Origin: Clostridiales bacterium
Lineage (GTDB): Bacteria > Bacillota > Clostridia > Lachnospirales > Lachnospiraceae
DNA: 36,465 nt
Assembly (NCBI GenBank): GCA_012519905.1
Contig: JAAYPG010000164.1
Location: 1-36,465 of the forward strand
Reading direction: 5' to 3'
How positions within the stretch are numbered: position 1 is the first letter of the stretch; each line of letters starts with the position of its first letter. The translations under genes were made by a program, and so were the position numbers. Below, one piece after another: positions 12,553 through 21,850 of this stretch. Under the pieces are notes generated by a model, which saw nothing but the letters and a program-made list of their open reading frames with translations, was not told where the DNA came from and ran no database searches.

Positions 12553-14391
12553 GTGGAATATTATGTTGAATTAAAGCTTAGAGGAGATGACCATAGCGGA
12601 GGCTTTTCAAATGGGTTAACATTATGTAATGGTCAATCCACAAAAGAGCTTGTCAAGTATTCGGAGAAAGAAGATTCTGTCATCTATATAAACTCAAATA
12701 ATCATTATGTAACACTAAATATAAAAAAGTTAGCTAATGCTACTGAAGTTTATACAAGCTTTGAGAATAAAGGGGATGAGACTGTAACCTTAGAAATGTT
12801 ATCATCTATAGCTATAAAGGGTATTAAGGCAGATAAAATTCATAGACTACAGTCCTTTTGGAGCGCAGAGGGCAAGTTAAGAACAGAGACAATTGATGAC
12901 CTGCACCTGGAGCCCTCTTGGAATAGGTGTGGTATGCGGGTTGAGAAATTTGGTAATCTTGGTTCTATGCCTGTAAGAAAGTATTTTCCCTTTGTAGTCC
13001 TTGAGAACAGTGAAACCAGTGATTTTGTTGCGGTACAATTATATATTCCGTCTTCTTGGCAGATAGAGCTTTTGTGTAAAGAGGATGAGACCCTTTCTCT
13101 TGTGGCAGGTCTTGCTGATAGGGATTTTGGTCATTGGTTTAAGACCATATCCAAGGGTGAGAAATTCACGACCCCTAAAGCTGTAGTGGCTGTAGGTAAA
13201 TCACTTTATGATGTATGCCATAAGCTTGTTGAGTCTCAAAACCCCAATATATCACCTATCGATGATGACATGGGCATAGTCTTTAACGAGTACTGTACTA
13301 CTTGGGGCAATCCCAGCTTGGAGAATATTAAGAAGATAGCTGACAAGCTAAAGGGCAAGGGGATCAAATATTTAGTAATTGATTCTGGTTGGTATGGTAA
13401 AAATGAAGGCTGGTGGGCAAGTATAGGAGACTGGGATGTTAATTACGATAAATTTCCCAACGGCCTTAAGGAAGTAGCAGATTATATAAAGCAATGTGGA
13501 ATGATACCAGGGCTTTGGTTTGAATTTGAGTCTGTTGGCAGGCTTTCAAAGCATTTTAATAATACTGACCATCTACTTAAGAAGGATGGACAAGTTCTAA
13601 CGGTTGGTGATAAACGCTTTTGGGATATGGCTGATCCCTGGGTTATTGATTATCTAAGTAAAGCTGTAATAGACACATTAAAGGAGGCTGGTTTTAAGTA
13701 TATTAAGGTCGACTATAATGATACTATAGGTATAGGCTGTGACGGTGCGGAGAGCTTAGGTGAGGGCTTGAGGCAAAGAATCCTGGCTAGTCAGGAGTTT
13801 TTTAGAAGGATCAAGCAAGAAATACCTGATATAGTTATAGAGAATTGCTCAAGCGGAGGACATAGATTGGAGCCATCCATGATGGAGCTAGTGTCCCAGG
13901 CAAGCTTCTCTGATGCCCATGAGATTAATTCCATCCCCATAATTGCAGCCAATATGCATAGAGTAATCAAGCCTTCACAAAGTCAGATTTGGGCTGTTAT
14001 GCGAAAGAGTGATATTGAAGCTAGAATCTACTATTCTATCATTAGCACATTTTTTGGTAGAATGTGCTTAAGTGGTGATATATATGATTTAAGTGACCAG
14101 CAATGGAAGTTAATAGAAGAAGGAATTGAATTCTATAAATCAGTGGTCGATATTATAAAGAATGGTAAAACTATAAAATCTGTCAATCGAGTCACCAGCT
14201 ATAATAGACCAGAGGGAGAACAGCTAGTTCTGAGAGAATATCAGGATAAGATATTGGCAATCGCCCATAGATTTGAGAATTCCAAGGAGCCTAAGCTTGA
14301 GCTACCAAATAACTATAGAATAAAAGATGAATATGGTGATTTATCATCTGAATTTAGCGCTAAGGCATGGCTTTTAGAAAAAATAATATAA
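12553..14391 (+). CDS. GH36-like alpha-galactosidase (melibiase family)
   Basis: 612 aa, starting at GTG with AAAGGAG 7 bases upstream. The N-terminal beta-sandwich is short compared with the roughly 700-aa GH36 enzymes. The barrel shows VIDSGWYG (about 277-284), GLWFEFES, the probable nucleophile Asp387 in YIKVDYND, ENCSSGGHRLEP and the probable acid/base Asp454 in ASFSDAHE. The classic KWDxN motif has Val in place of Trp. It should cleave terminal alpha-galactose or a related alpha-linked sugar; the altered motif makes the exact substrate uncertain. Last gene of the GH2-GH51-GH31 operon, followed at once by a strong terminator. No signal peptide. Confidence 0.82.
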   Translation: MEYYVELKLRGDDHSGGFSNGLTLCNGQSTKELVKYSEKEDSVIYINSNNHYVTLNIKKLANATEVYTSFENKGDETVTLEMLSSIAIKGIKADKIHRLQSFWSAEGKLRTETIDDLHLEPSWNRCGMRVEKFGNLGSMPVRKYFPFVVLENSETSDFVAVQLYIPSSWQIELLCKEDETLSLVAGLADRDFGHWFKTISKGEKFTTPKAVVAVGKSLYDVCHKLVESQNPNISPIDDDMGIVFNEYCTTWGNPSLENIKKIADKLKGKGIKYLVIDSGWYGKNEGWWASIGDWDVNYDKFPNGLKEVADYIKQCGMIPGLWFEFESVGRLSKHFNNTDHLLKKDGQVLTVGDKRFWDMADPWVIDYLSKAVIDTLKEAGFKYIKVDYNDTIGIGCDGAESLGEGLRQRILASQEFFRRIKQEIPDIVIENCSSGGHRLEPSMMELVSQASFSDAHEINSIPIIAANMHRVIKPSQSQIWAVMRKSDIEARIYYSIISTFFGRMCLSGDIYDLSDQQWKLIEEGIEFYKSVVDIIKNGKTIKSVNRVTSYNRPEGEQLVLREYQDKILAIAHRFENSKEPKLELPNNYRIKDEYGDLSSEFSAKAWLLEKII

Positions 14392-14410
14392 AGAAATATA
14401 TTTGTAGCTT

Positions 14411-14453
14411 AATAACAAGAGGTGTTGTATCCAGCACCTCTTGTTATTTTTAT
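14411..14453 (+). terminator. Terminator of the glycoside hydrolase operon
   Basis: A perfect 14-bp stem, AATAACAAGAGGTG (14411-14424) with its complement (14435-14448), has a 10-base loop and a T-rich tail. It cleanly separates the hydrolase operon from the regulatory genes. Confidence 0.92.
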
Positions 14454-14521
14454 CTATTACTTCATAAACCCCTTTCGGCAAAAGCTTGCATAGCATGAAC
14501 AAGCCTTAATTTGTCTTATAC

Positions 14522-14550
14522 TTGATAAATTTAGCATTATTGTGTAAAAT
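14522..14550 (+). promoter_or_regulatory. Promoter of the kinase/regulator operon
   Basis: TTGATA (14522-14527), a 17-base spacer and TAAAAT (14545-14550) lie about 70 bases ahead of the kinase gene, just behind the hydrolase terminator. Confidence 0.6.
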
Positions 14551-14619
14551 GAAATAAATAACAATGAAAAATATGGGTATATTGTATAAATCATAAATTT
14601 GCTACTGGGGATGGGGAGA

Positions 14620-16416
14620 ATGAAGCTATCTAATCTTAAAATAAGAGTAAAATTATTATTGATTTATTTTTTTTGTGTTCTAATTCCAATAATTTTAACT
14701 GATGCTGCGATACTATATACGGTTAATCATAATTATAGGGCCGAGAAAAATAAAGAGATTCAATTCTTAATGGATCGTATAGCATATAACATGAATGAGA
14801 TTATTGAGGGGTGTATTTTATTTACTAATAATATATATCTAGATAGACAATTGAACGAGTTTTTAAATGTAAGCTATCCAGATAGTGCTACATATTATCG
14901 AGAGTATATGGAATTCCTGGAGATTAATAACATTGGCTATAATTATAACAATGGCAAATTATTTAAGGTTCAGGTATATGCAGACAATAACACAATATTA
15001 AACGGCGGTAAGATTGCTACTATTGATATGATAAGGGATACAGATTGGTATAAGCAGTATAAGGAATATGGCGAGGATATTCAATTGTATACCTACTATG
15101 ATGTTATGAAGAGAAATGCCACTGGAAGTGGTACGGCCAGAACCATTAGTATTATTAGAAATATGAATAATTTCGGATTAAGTGGCATAGAAAAGGTGCT
15201 TAAAATTGATATAGATTATAACCTTATGCTTAAGAATGTTCTAAATGAGAAAATTGATGCGGATATATATGTAAAAAATCAGGATTACATTCTCTTTTCA
15301 AATGATGTTTCGACGCACAGTATGCAGCCCTATCCTTTAGCAGACACTATAAAGGTGAATGACAATACCCTGTCAAAGGATTTTGTTACAGGAAGAAAGA
15401 CCTGGACAGTTGTAGTTCAATACCAGAATGCACCTTTTTGGACAGTAGTTTTAGAGAATAAGGGGATTTTATTATTGGTACTACTGAATATATTTTTACC
15501 CTCCTTATTAATCTATTTTGTTGGGAAGTCCATCAGTAGACGCTTGTTCTTGGTAGTCTCCCACATGAACAAGGTAAAAAAGGGACAGTTTGAAGAGATT
15601 AAAGACTTTTCTGGTGAGGATGAAATTGGTGAGGTTATCTTAAGTTATAACCTAATGATTCGTAAAATCAGAAATCTTATAGATGTTGTATTTAAGGATA
15701 AGACAGAGAAGCAAGCCTTGGAAATATCAAAAAAGCAAGCAGAGTTAAAGGCTATACAAAGCCAAGTGAATCCACATTTTCTATTTAATACCTTAGAGGC
15801 TATAAGAATGAGAAGCTTGATTAAGGAGGAGTATGAAACTGCTGACATTATTGGAGAGCTTGCCATATTATTTAGAAAGAGTATGACATGGGGCAATGGC
15901 AACATAACCATTGATGAGGAATTGAATTTTGTTGATAAATACATAAATATCCAAAGGTATAGATTCGGTGATAAGCTTAAGTATCATAAAAGTGTTATGG
16001 AGGAATGTAGACAATATATGGTCCCCAAGCTGGCCATTGTAACCTTTATTGAGAATGCTTTTGTACATGGAATAGAAACGAGCACCAAGGATGGACTAAT
16101 TACTTTGACCATAACAAAAGATCAGGATTATCTATTTGTTCAAATCGAAGATAATGGTCAGGGTATTGAAGGAGAAAAGCTGATGGAATTAAAACAGATG
16201 CTATCAGATGCTGATAGTATGGCTCTAAACAATTCATCCAGCACAGGTGTATTAAATTCGTTTCTTCGATTTAAGATGTATAGTGAACAAGAGCTCATAT
16301 TTGATATTGATAGTGAACCTGATATGGGAACTAAGATTACAATCCAGCTGCCATTAAGTAAGGTTGTAAGAGCAGATCAAAATACTAGGGATAAGGGAGA
16401 TAGGGATAATGATTAA
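14620..16416 (+). CDS. Sensor histidine kinase, YesM/LytS type
   Basis: 598 aa from ATG 14620. Purine tracts at 14607-14610 and 14613-14618 lie upstream, but spacing is not ideal and ATG 14611 is an alternative. Membrane segments at about 12-34 and 280-302 bracket a large extracytoplasmic sensor. A HAMP linker and coiled coil follow, then the His_kinase domain with the phospho-accepting His386 in QVNPHFLFNT, and an ATPase domain (IENAFVHGIE, IEDNGQGIEG). It probably senses the oligosaccharide, or its binding protein, outside the cell and phosphorylates the regulator whose gene overlaps its end by 8 bp. Placement before an LplA/B/C-type transporter is the usual layout for these systems. Confidence 0.92.
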   Translation: MKLSNLKIRVKLLLIYFFCVLIPIILTDAAILYTVNHNYRAEKNKEIQFLMDRIAYNMNEIIEGCILFTNNIYLDRQLNEFLNVSYPDSATYYREYMEFLEINNIGYNYNNGKLFKVQVYADNNTILNGGKIATIDMIRDTDWYKQYKEYGEDIQLYTYYDVMKRNATGSGTARTISIIRNMNNFGLSGIEKVLKIDIDYNLMLKNVLNEKIDADIYVKNQDYILFSNDVSTHSMQPYPLADTIKVNDNTLSKDFVTGRKTWTVVVQYQNAPFWTVVLENKGILLLVLLNIFLPSLLIYFVGKSISRRLFLVVSHMNKVKKGQFEEIKDFSGEDEIGEVILSYNLMIRKIRNLIDVVFKDKTEKQALEISKKQAELKAIQSQVNPHFLFNTLEAIRMRSLIKEEYETADIIGELAILFRKSMTWGNGNITIDEELNFVDKYINIQRYRFGDKLKYHKSVMEECRQYMVPKLAIVTFIENAFVHGIETSTKDGLITLTITKDQDYLFVQIEDNGQGIEGEKLMELKQMLSDADSMALNNSSSTGVLNSFLRFKMYSEQELIFDIDSEPDMGTKITIQLPLSKVVRADQNTRDKGDRDND

Positions 16417-18016
16417 GGTTATGATAGTTGATGATGAACCGTTCATTCGACAGGGCCTTCGTATACTAATACCTTGGGAACAATATGGCTATAAGATTTG
16501 TGATGAAGCGGCCAATGGACTTGAGGCACTGGAGCTTATTAAGAAAGATGATTTTGATCTAATAATAACAGATATCAAAATGCCAAAAATGGGCGGTATC
16601 GAGTTAATTGAATATGTAAATGAACATATTACTAATAGGATACATTTTATTATTTTAAGTGGCTTCTATGAGTTTGAATATGCCAAGAAGGCTATAAAAT
16701 ATGGGGCACAAGACTATATACTAAAACCTGTTCAGAAGGATGAGCTAATTCGAGTCTTAGTTGATTACAAGAAAAAGTATGAACAGCTTACTAATGAAAT
16801 TAATAAGAAAAAAATTGCAGATAGAATTGTATTTGATAATCATTTGGGGCATTTACTTACGGGAGAATATTCTGATGAAAGCCTTCAATATATCAAAGGG
16901 CTTTTATCTGAATATATAGACCTAAGATATGTTCTCCTTCAATATGATCAATTAGACAAAAGGTATAGTGCCTTATCGCATAAAGAAAAAATGGCCAAGC
17001 AAATACTGCTATATGAGGTGCTTTCTGATCTGCTAGGCGATAATTATTATCATGCATATAAAGAGCCTGTACGAAGTGAGAATGAATATGCGATTGGATT
17101 TATCTATGCAAAAAAAATATCAGACTCCCTGAAACTTAGTGAAAGAGAGTATATGGAATGGTTAAGCAGCAAAGTTAAAGAACAAGTAAGTTATGGTATT
17201 ATTCTATACATTGGGCAAAGGGAGAAAGATATTAGGACAATAGCTGACTCCTATAAATCTGCCAAGGTAATGTATAGTCTTTATAGTGTTTCAAGTGAGG
17301 CAGACATTCTTTATTATGATGATGTTAAAAATAGCATAAGTACAGATAAATATCCTGTAAATAAGGATGAGCTTGATAGTCTTATTCGAGTTATAGAAGA
17401 AAATGATAAAGAAATGATAAAAAAGTATATTGTATCAGTATACAGCCATCTTAAAAACTGGTTAGGAGAACCTGAGATAATTAAAATCAATCTAAATTAT
17501 TTACTATTTAACCTAATTAATTTGACTAGAGAGATTGATTCTAATATCGAGTATGAAGAGGTACATAGTAGAATTAGTAAATGGGCTAATGACTGGCATA
17601 GAGTAATGAGTAAAATCACTAATTTTCAAAGTTTTGCTTTGGAATTTGCAGAATACATAAGTCAACTTAGACGTAATTCCTTCGGAGGAGGAGTGTTAAA
17701 GGATATTGAAAGGGAGATTATAGAAAACTATAGTGATAATCTTAGCTTAAAGACCCTTAGTGAGAAATATTATATGAATACTGCTTACTTAGGACAGATT
17801 TTTAAGAAGCAATTCAATATGTCATTTAAGGATTACCTAAACAATTTTCGGATTGAACGAGCCAGTGAATTATTAATTCGTACAGATGAAAAGATATATA
17901 TTATTGCAGATCAGGTTGGTTTTAAGAATACAGATTACTTTATTAGTAAGTTTGTTCAGCTTAAGGGAGTGACTCCCTTGCAGTTTAGAAAGCAATTTAT
18001 ACAAAAGGATGAATGA
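16409..18016 (+). CDS. Response regulator with AraC DNA-binding domain, YesN type
   Basis: 535 aa. The receiver domain (1-120) has the acidic pair Asp8/Asp9, the phospho-acceptor Asp55 in ITDIKMP and the conserved Lys in YILKP. A long middle region (about 130-420) is typical of YesN regulators. The C-terminus is an AraC-type double helix-turn-helix (NLSLKTLSEKYYMNTAYLGQ, then QVGFKNTDYFISKFVQLKG). It starts inside the end of the kinase gene, so the pair is translationally coupled. Likely role: phosphorylation-dependent activation of the transporter and probably of the neighbouring hydrolase operon (inference). Confidence 0.93.
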   Translation: MIKVMIVDDEPFIRQGLRILIPWEQYGYKICDEAANGLEALELIKKDDFDLIITDIKMPKMGGIELIEYVNEHITNRIHFIILSGFYEFEYAKKAIKYGAQDYILKPVQKDELIRVLVDYKKKYEQLTNEINKKKIADRIVFDNHLGHLLTGEYSDESLQYIKGLLSEYIDLRYVLLQYDQLDKRYSALSHKEKMAKQILLYEVLSDLLGDNYYHAYKEPVRSENEYAIGFIYAKKISDSLKLSEREYMEWLSSKVKEQVSYGIILYIGQREKDIRTIADSYKSAKVMYSLYSVSSEADILYYDDVKNSISTDKYPVNKDELDSLIRVIEENDKEMIKKYIVSVYSHLKNWLGEPEIIKINLNYLLFNLINLTREIDSNIEYEEVHSRISKWANDWHRVMSKITNFQSFALEFAEYISQLRRNSFGGGVLKDIEREIIENYSDNLSLKTLSEKYYMNTAYLGQIFKKQFNMSFKDYLNNFRIERASELLIRTDEKIYIIADQVGFKNTDYFISKFVQLKGVTPLQFRKQFIQKDE

Positions 18017-18108
18017 GTAGTTTTTAAATCTTCTGTAAAAAAGACGATAAAATAGATGTAATTTTACATTCACCTATAATTATTTATGTTTATTCTATAC
18101 TTTGTACA

Positions 18109-18136
18109 TTGTTTCGTTGTGCATTAATGATAAAAT
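18109..18136 (+). promoter_or_regulatory. Promoter candidate for the transporter operon
   Basis: TTGTTT (18109-18114), a 16-base spacer and TAAAAT (18131-18136) lie about 60 bases before the binding-protein gene. A perfect ATGTAA-TT-TTACAT palindrome at 18056-18069 upstream could be a regulator site. The 180-bp gap holds no other gene. Confidence 0.45.
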
Positions 18137-18196
18137 GTATATAGCTAAGTGCGTTTTTATATGCAGATTAGCAAAAAAGTATAGGGAGGATATGAT

Positions 18197-19942
18197 ATGA
18201 AGAAGTTCAAAACATTGTTTGTTATTATTATGGTAATTGCAATGTTTGGCTCTTTCTTAGTAGGCTGTAAGAAAGAGGAAGACCCGAAGGAAAGTACAGA
18301 AGTAACTAAGACAGAAGATGATAAAAAAGATGACGAGAAGCCACAGACTGAGCAGAAAGCTGATGACACTACTTCTGAGACAAAAGAAATTAAGCAATTC
18401 ACTATGTTTGGTGCAGTTCCTGGAACAGAAGTTCCTGACAACAACAGAGTGATGAATAAGATTGCTGAAAAGATTGGTGCTTGGGCTAAGGTTAGCTGGC
18501 TTACAGGTCAGACAGCTGATGAGAGAATTGGTGTTATGATCGCTGGTGGCGACTATCCTGACTTTATTGATGGTTCAACTGGTACACCAGCTCTTGTTGA
18601 AGCAGGTGCATTCATAGCTATCGACGAATATTGGGATAACTATCCAAACATTAAGAACTACTTATCCGAGGCTGAATGGAACCAGGTTAGAAAAGAAGAT
18701 GGACACATCTATTATATTCCTCAATTCGGTATAATTCAGGGTAAAGATATGGCTACAACTCATTGGGACATGGGCTTCTGGATTCAGAAGGATGTTCTTA
18801 TCTGGGCTAATTATCCTGATATCAGAACATTGGATGATTACTTTAATGTAATCGCTGATTACCTTGCTGCTCATCCTACTACTGAAGATGGTCAGCAGAC
18901 AGTTGGATTTACTATGAGTACAGAAGACTGGAGATACTTCGGTATTGAGAGTCCTCCACTCTTCTTATTAGGTTATCCTAATGATGGAGCATGTATCATC
19001 AATCCAGATACAGTAACTGCAGAAGACTATAATACTCATCCAAGGGCTGTTGAGTATTATAAGAAGATGAACGAAGTATATAATCAGGGCTTAGTTCATC
19101 AAGAGACATATACTATGTCCTATGACCAGTATATATCATTACTATCTACTGGTAGAGTTCTAGGTACCCTAGATCAATTCTGGAACTTTAATACTGCAAA
19201 TGAAGCTTTAGTTACCCAGGGTAAGATTGGTAAGACATATGTTCCAATGCCTGTTACCTTTGGTGATGGTATTAAGGATAAATATCATAGCCCATCTGCA
19301 TTAGACGTATCTAATGGTTTAGGTATTACTACTAGCTGTAAAGATATTGAAGGCGCTATGCAGTTCCTAAATGATCTTCTTTCTCCTGAGATTATGGTTT
19401 TAAGAACTTGGGGTGAAGAGGGTATAGATTACATGGTTGGAGACGACGGAGTATTCTATAGAACACCTGAGCAAAGAGTAAATGCTGACAATCAGGATTG
19501 GGTAACCCAGAATCTTGTAAATAGCGTATATAGCTTCTTCCCTCATTTTGAAGGATTATTAGCAGATGGAATCAATGCATGTGATCCTAAGGCACAGCCT
19601 GGTGAATTCTATGAGACACTATACGATGTTGACAAGCAGCTTCTTGATGGTTATGGATATAAGACATTCTTAGACTTCCTAAATACAGACCATCTCAATG
19701 AGCCTTGGTATCCAATGTGGTCTTATACTAACACCTGGACTAATGATACCGATTATGGTTTAGCAAGAGCTAAGATTACTGAGCTAAAGCATAAGCATTT
19801 GCCTCAAATCATGATGGCACCAGCAGATCAGTTTGATGCTCTTTGGGAAGAATATCAAGAGACATATCGTCTTGAGGTTGATATCGATGCATATCTTGAT
19901 GAATTAACAGCAGAAGCTCGCAGAAGAGCAGGTATGGAATAA
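18197..19942 (+). CDS. Extracellular solute-binding lipoprotein, LplA type
   Basis: 581 aa. The N-terminus is a lipoprotein signal: MKK, a hydrophobic stretch and the lipobox LVGC with Cys24 as the lipidated residue. A highly charged, Lys/Glu/Asp/Thr-rich linker (about 25-65) tethers the binding domain to the membrane. The rest is a large family-1-type binding protein rich in aromatic residues, as expected for oligosaccharide binding. GGGAGG precedes the start. It delivers substrate to the two permeases downstream; the length and its kinase/regulator neighbours match the LplA group. The charged linker could be taken for low complexity, but it is normal for Gram-positive lipoproteins. Confidence 0.92.
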   Translation: MKKFKTLFVIIMVIAMFGSFLVGCKKEEDPKESTEVTKTEDDKKDDEKPQTEQKADDTTSETKEIKQFTMFGAVPGTEVPDNNRVMNKIAEKIGAWAKVSWLTGQTADERIGVMIAGGDYPDFIDGSTGTPALVEAGAFIAIDEYWDNYPNIKNYLSEAEWNQVRKEDGHIYYIPQFGIIQGKDMATTHWDMGFWIQKDVLIWANYPDIRTLDDYFNVIADYLAAHPTTEDGQQTVGFTMSTEDWRYFGIESPPLFLLGYPNDGACIINPDTVTAEDYNTHPRAVEYYKKMNEVYNQGLVHQETYTMSYDQYISLLSTGRVLGTLDQFWNFNTANEALVTQGKIGKTYVPMPVTFGDGIKDKYHSPSALDVSNGLGITTSCKDIEGAMQFLNDLLSPEIMVLRTWGEEGIDYMVGDDGVFYRTPEQRVNADNQDWVTQNLVNSVYSFFPHFEGLLADGINACDPKAQPGEFYETLYDVDKQLLDGYGYKTFLDFLNTDHLNEPWYPMWSYTNTWTNDTDYGLARAKITELKHKHLPQIMMAPADQFDALWEEYQETYRLEVDIDAYLDELTAEARRRAGME

Positions 19943-20028
19943 AGAGTATTAATATACATTGTAAATAGTGAGTTATAATAGACAATCTAAATTGAATAGA
20001 TAGTCTACTAATAGGCATAAAATCCTAA

Positions 20029-20079
20029 GGATGAGGGTGTCTTAATAGGCGATGATGCTTTTAAGGCACCCCATCTTTT
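20029..20079 (+). terminator. Attenuating terminator between binding-protein and permease genes
   Basis: GGATGAGGGTGTCTTAA (20029-20045) pairs with TTAAGGCACCCCATC (20061-20075) with one bulge and one G-U pair, followed by TTTT. It lies within the transporter operon and would let the binding protein be made in excess over the permeases. Confidence 0.75.
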
Positions 20080-20205
20080 ATAGTAAGTAGTAATGCAATT
20101 ATGTAAAATGTGTTCACTGTAATAACTTATAGGCTCATAAAGATTTGTATAAGCGGGTATAGGGAATTTAGTAAATGTGAACGTAAGGAGACTGGAGGCA
20201 CTTGT

Positions 20206-21840
20206 ATGAAAAAGAGGAAGCCCTATAAGATAATTATAACGGTTTTGATTTTTGCAACAGTTATAGCTAGTTTATTTCTTCCATATCTTCATCTACCAGA
20301 GCAGAAGGATGTAAATGAAGGCTATGTAATAGATTTTGATTTAGCAGTTTTAGAGAGTAAATTAATAGAAGATGTTGCTAAAGAAGAAAATATCTCAAAA
20401 GCCATCGTATATAGTACTGCAAAAAATATTCTTAATGGTAGAAGTCTTGAAGACACACAGAGACGCTTGAAAGAAGAAGAATATTATATTATAGATATTT
20501 TAGCTGAAAAGATTAACGAAACTGTAGCCGAAATGGAGGAAATGGGCAAGCTTGAGAAAAGGGATTTTTCTTTCCTTGGATTAATAGAATTATCTACATC
20601 AATAATAATCCATTTAAAGCAAGATATCATAAACTCGATATTATTAATTATAACTTTGATAATGACGGTGATATTGTCTATAGTATCTGGAATAAAAATG
20701 GTATTCTCTAAGAGTTTGAAGGAATATCGACTGACTAAGATTTTGTCACTGATTAATATAGTATTGTCATTATTGGGTCTAGTATCCATTAATGCAATAA
20801 GTATTGGAGCACTGCAGGTTGAAAACTTCTATAAAAGCAATTGGGGAAGCGGTTTCTTTGCAGTAATTATACTTAACTTAATTATATGGGTATTAGCTGT
20901 AATAGGGCATACACATGAAAAGTATGAGGGACTAGTTACCTGGAAGATGATACTTAAGCAAAAGCAACTTATGCTTATGGCAATACCCTTTCTAATTTAT
21001 GGGTTTATATTTTATTATAGCCCATTAGTGGGTTGGATTATGGCACTTCAGAACTATAAGCCTGCTGCAAAGGATGCTCAGGTCTGGATAGCTTGGAATA
21101 AGTTTATTCAATTGTTTTCAGATCCTGATTTTTTAAGGGCTTTTAGAAATACAGTAGCCATGAGCTTAATCAATCTGGTATTAAGTTTTGTATTTGCTAT
21201 AGGTTTTGCCTTATTACTTAATGAGGTAGTTAACATTAAGGGAAAGAAGTTTGTTCAGACCATATCTTACTTGCCCCACTTCCTCTCTTGGGTTATTGTG
21301 GCGGCCATAGTACGTAATGTATTATCTCTGGACGGCGGTATTATTAATCAGTTACTAGTAAACTCTGGTATGATAGATAGTCCGATTAATTTCTTTGCTG
21401 AGCCTAAATATTTTTGGTGGATTGTTGGTTTCTCCTTTATCTGGAAGGAAACGGGTTGGAATAGTATAATATATCTGGCTTCTATTACATCTATCAATCC
21501 TGAGCTATATGAGGCTGCATCCATAGATGGAGCAGGAAGGCTTAAGAAGATGATACATATCACGCTACCTGGTATAAAGGCGACTATATTCGTCTTGCTT
21601 ATTATTAATCTAGGTATGATTATGAACTCAGGTTTTGAAGCTCAATACCAATTAGATAATGATATTATTAAGAGTACATCTGAGGTTATAGATATCTATG
21701 TATTGAATAAATCCTTCCATCAGGGCTCTGACTGGTCTATAGGTACGGCTGCGGGTATATTTAAGAGCGTAGTAAGTATCATACTTGTTTCATTGGCGAA
21801 TAGGTCGGCTAAGTTCTTTGACCAAGAAAGATTATACTAG
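20206..21840 (+). CDS. ABC sugar permease, LplB type, with N-terminal membrane extension
   Basis: 544 aa from ATG 20206, chosen because GGAGG (20194-20198) sits 7 bases upstream; the open frame reaches back to 20110 without a ribosome site. The last 300 residues are a standard six-helix MalF/LplB permease with the coupling motif EAASIDGAGRLKKMIHITLP. The first 240 or so are extra: one membrane helix (about 9-29), an outside helical region of about 95 residues rich in Glu and Lys, and three more helices (about 130-157, 175-200, 210-230). Ordinary LplB proteins are near 300 aa. It pairs with the next gene to form the channel; no ATPase gene is nearby. Confidence 0.9.
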   Translation: MKKRKPYKIIITVLIFATVIASLFLPYLHLPEQKDVNEGYVIDFDLAVLESKLIEDVAKEENISKAIVYSTAKNILNGRSLEDTQRRLKEEEYYIIDILAEKINETVAEMEEMGKLEKRDFSFLGLIELSTSIIIHLKQDIINSILLIITLIMTVILSIVSGIKMVFSKSLKEYRLTKILSLINIVLSLLGLVSINAISIGALQVENFYKSNWGSGFFAVIILNLIIWVLAVIGHTHEKYEGLVTWKMILKQKQLMLMAIPFLIYGFIFYYSPLVGWIMALQNYKPAAKDAQVWIAWNKFIQLFSDPDFLRAFRNTVAMSLINLVLSFVFAIGFALLLNEVVNIKGKKFVQTISYLPHFLSWVIVAAIVRNVLSLDGGIINQLLVNSGMIDSPINFFAEPKYFWWIVGFSFIWKETGWNSIIYLASITSINPELYEAASIDGAGRLKKMIHITLPGIKATIFVLLIINLGMIMNSGFEAQYQLDNDIIKSTSEVIDIYVLNKSFHQGSDWSIGTAAGIFKSVVSIILVSLANRSAKFFDQERLY

Positions 21841-21850
21841 GAGGGAAGGG

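Noticed and set aside
20110..20205. Upstream extension of the first permease by 32 codons
   Set aside because: No ribosome site at 20110, while GGAGG is correctly placed before ATG 20206, followed by a Lys/Arg-rich start and a membrane helix.
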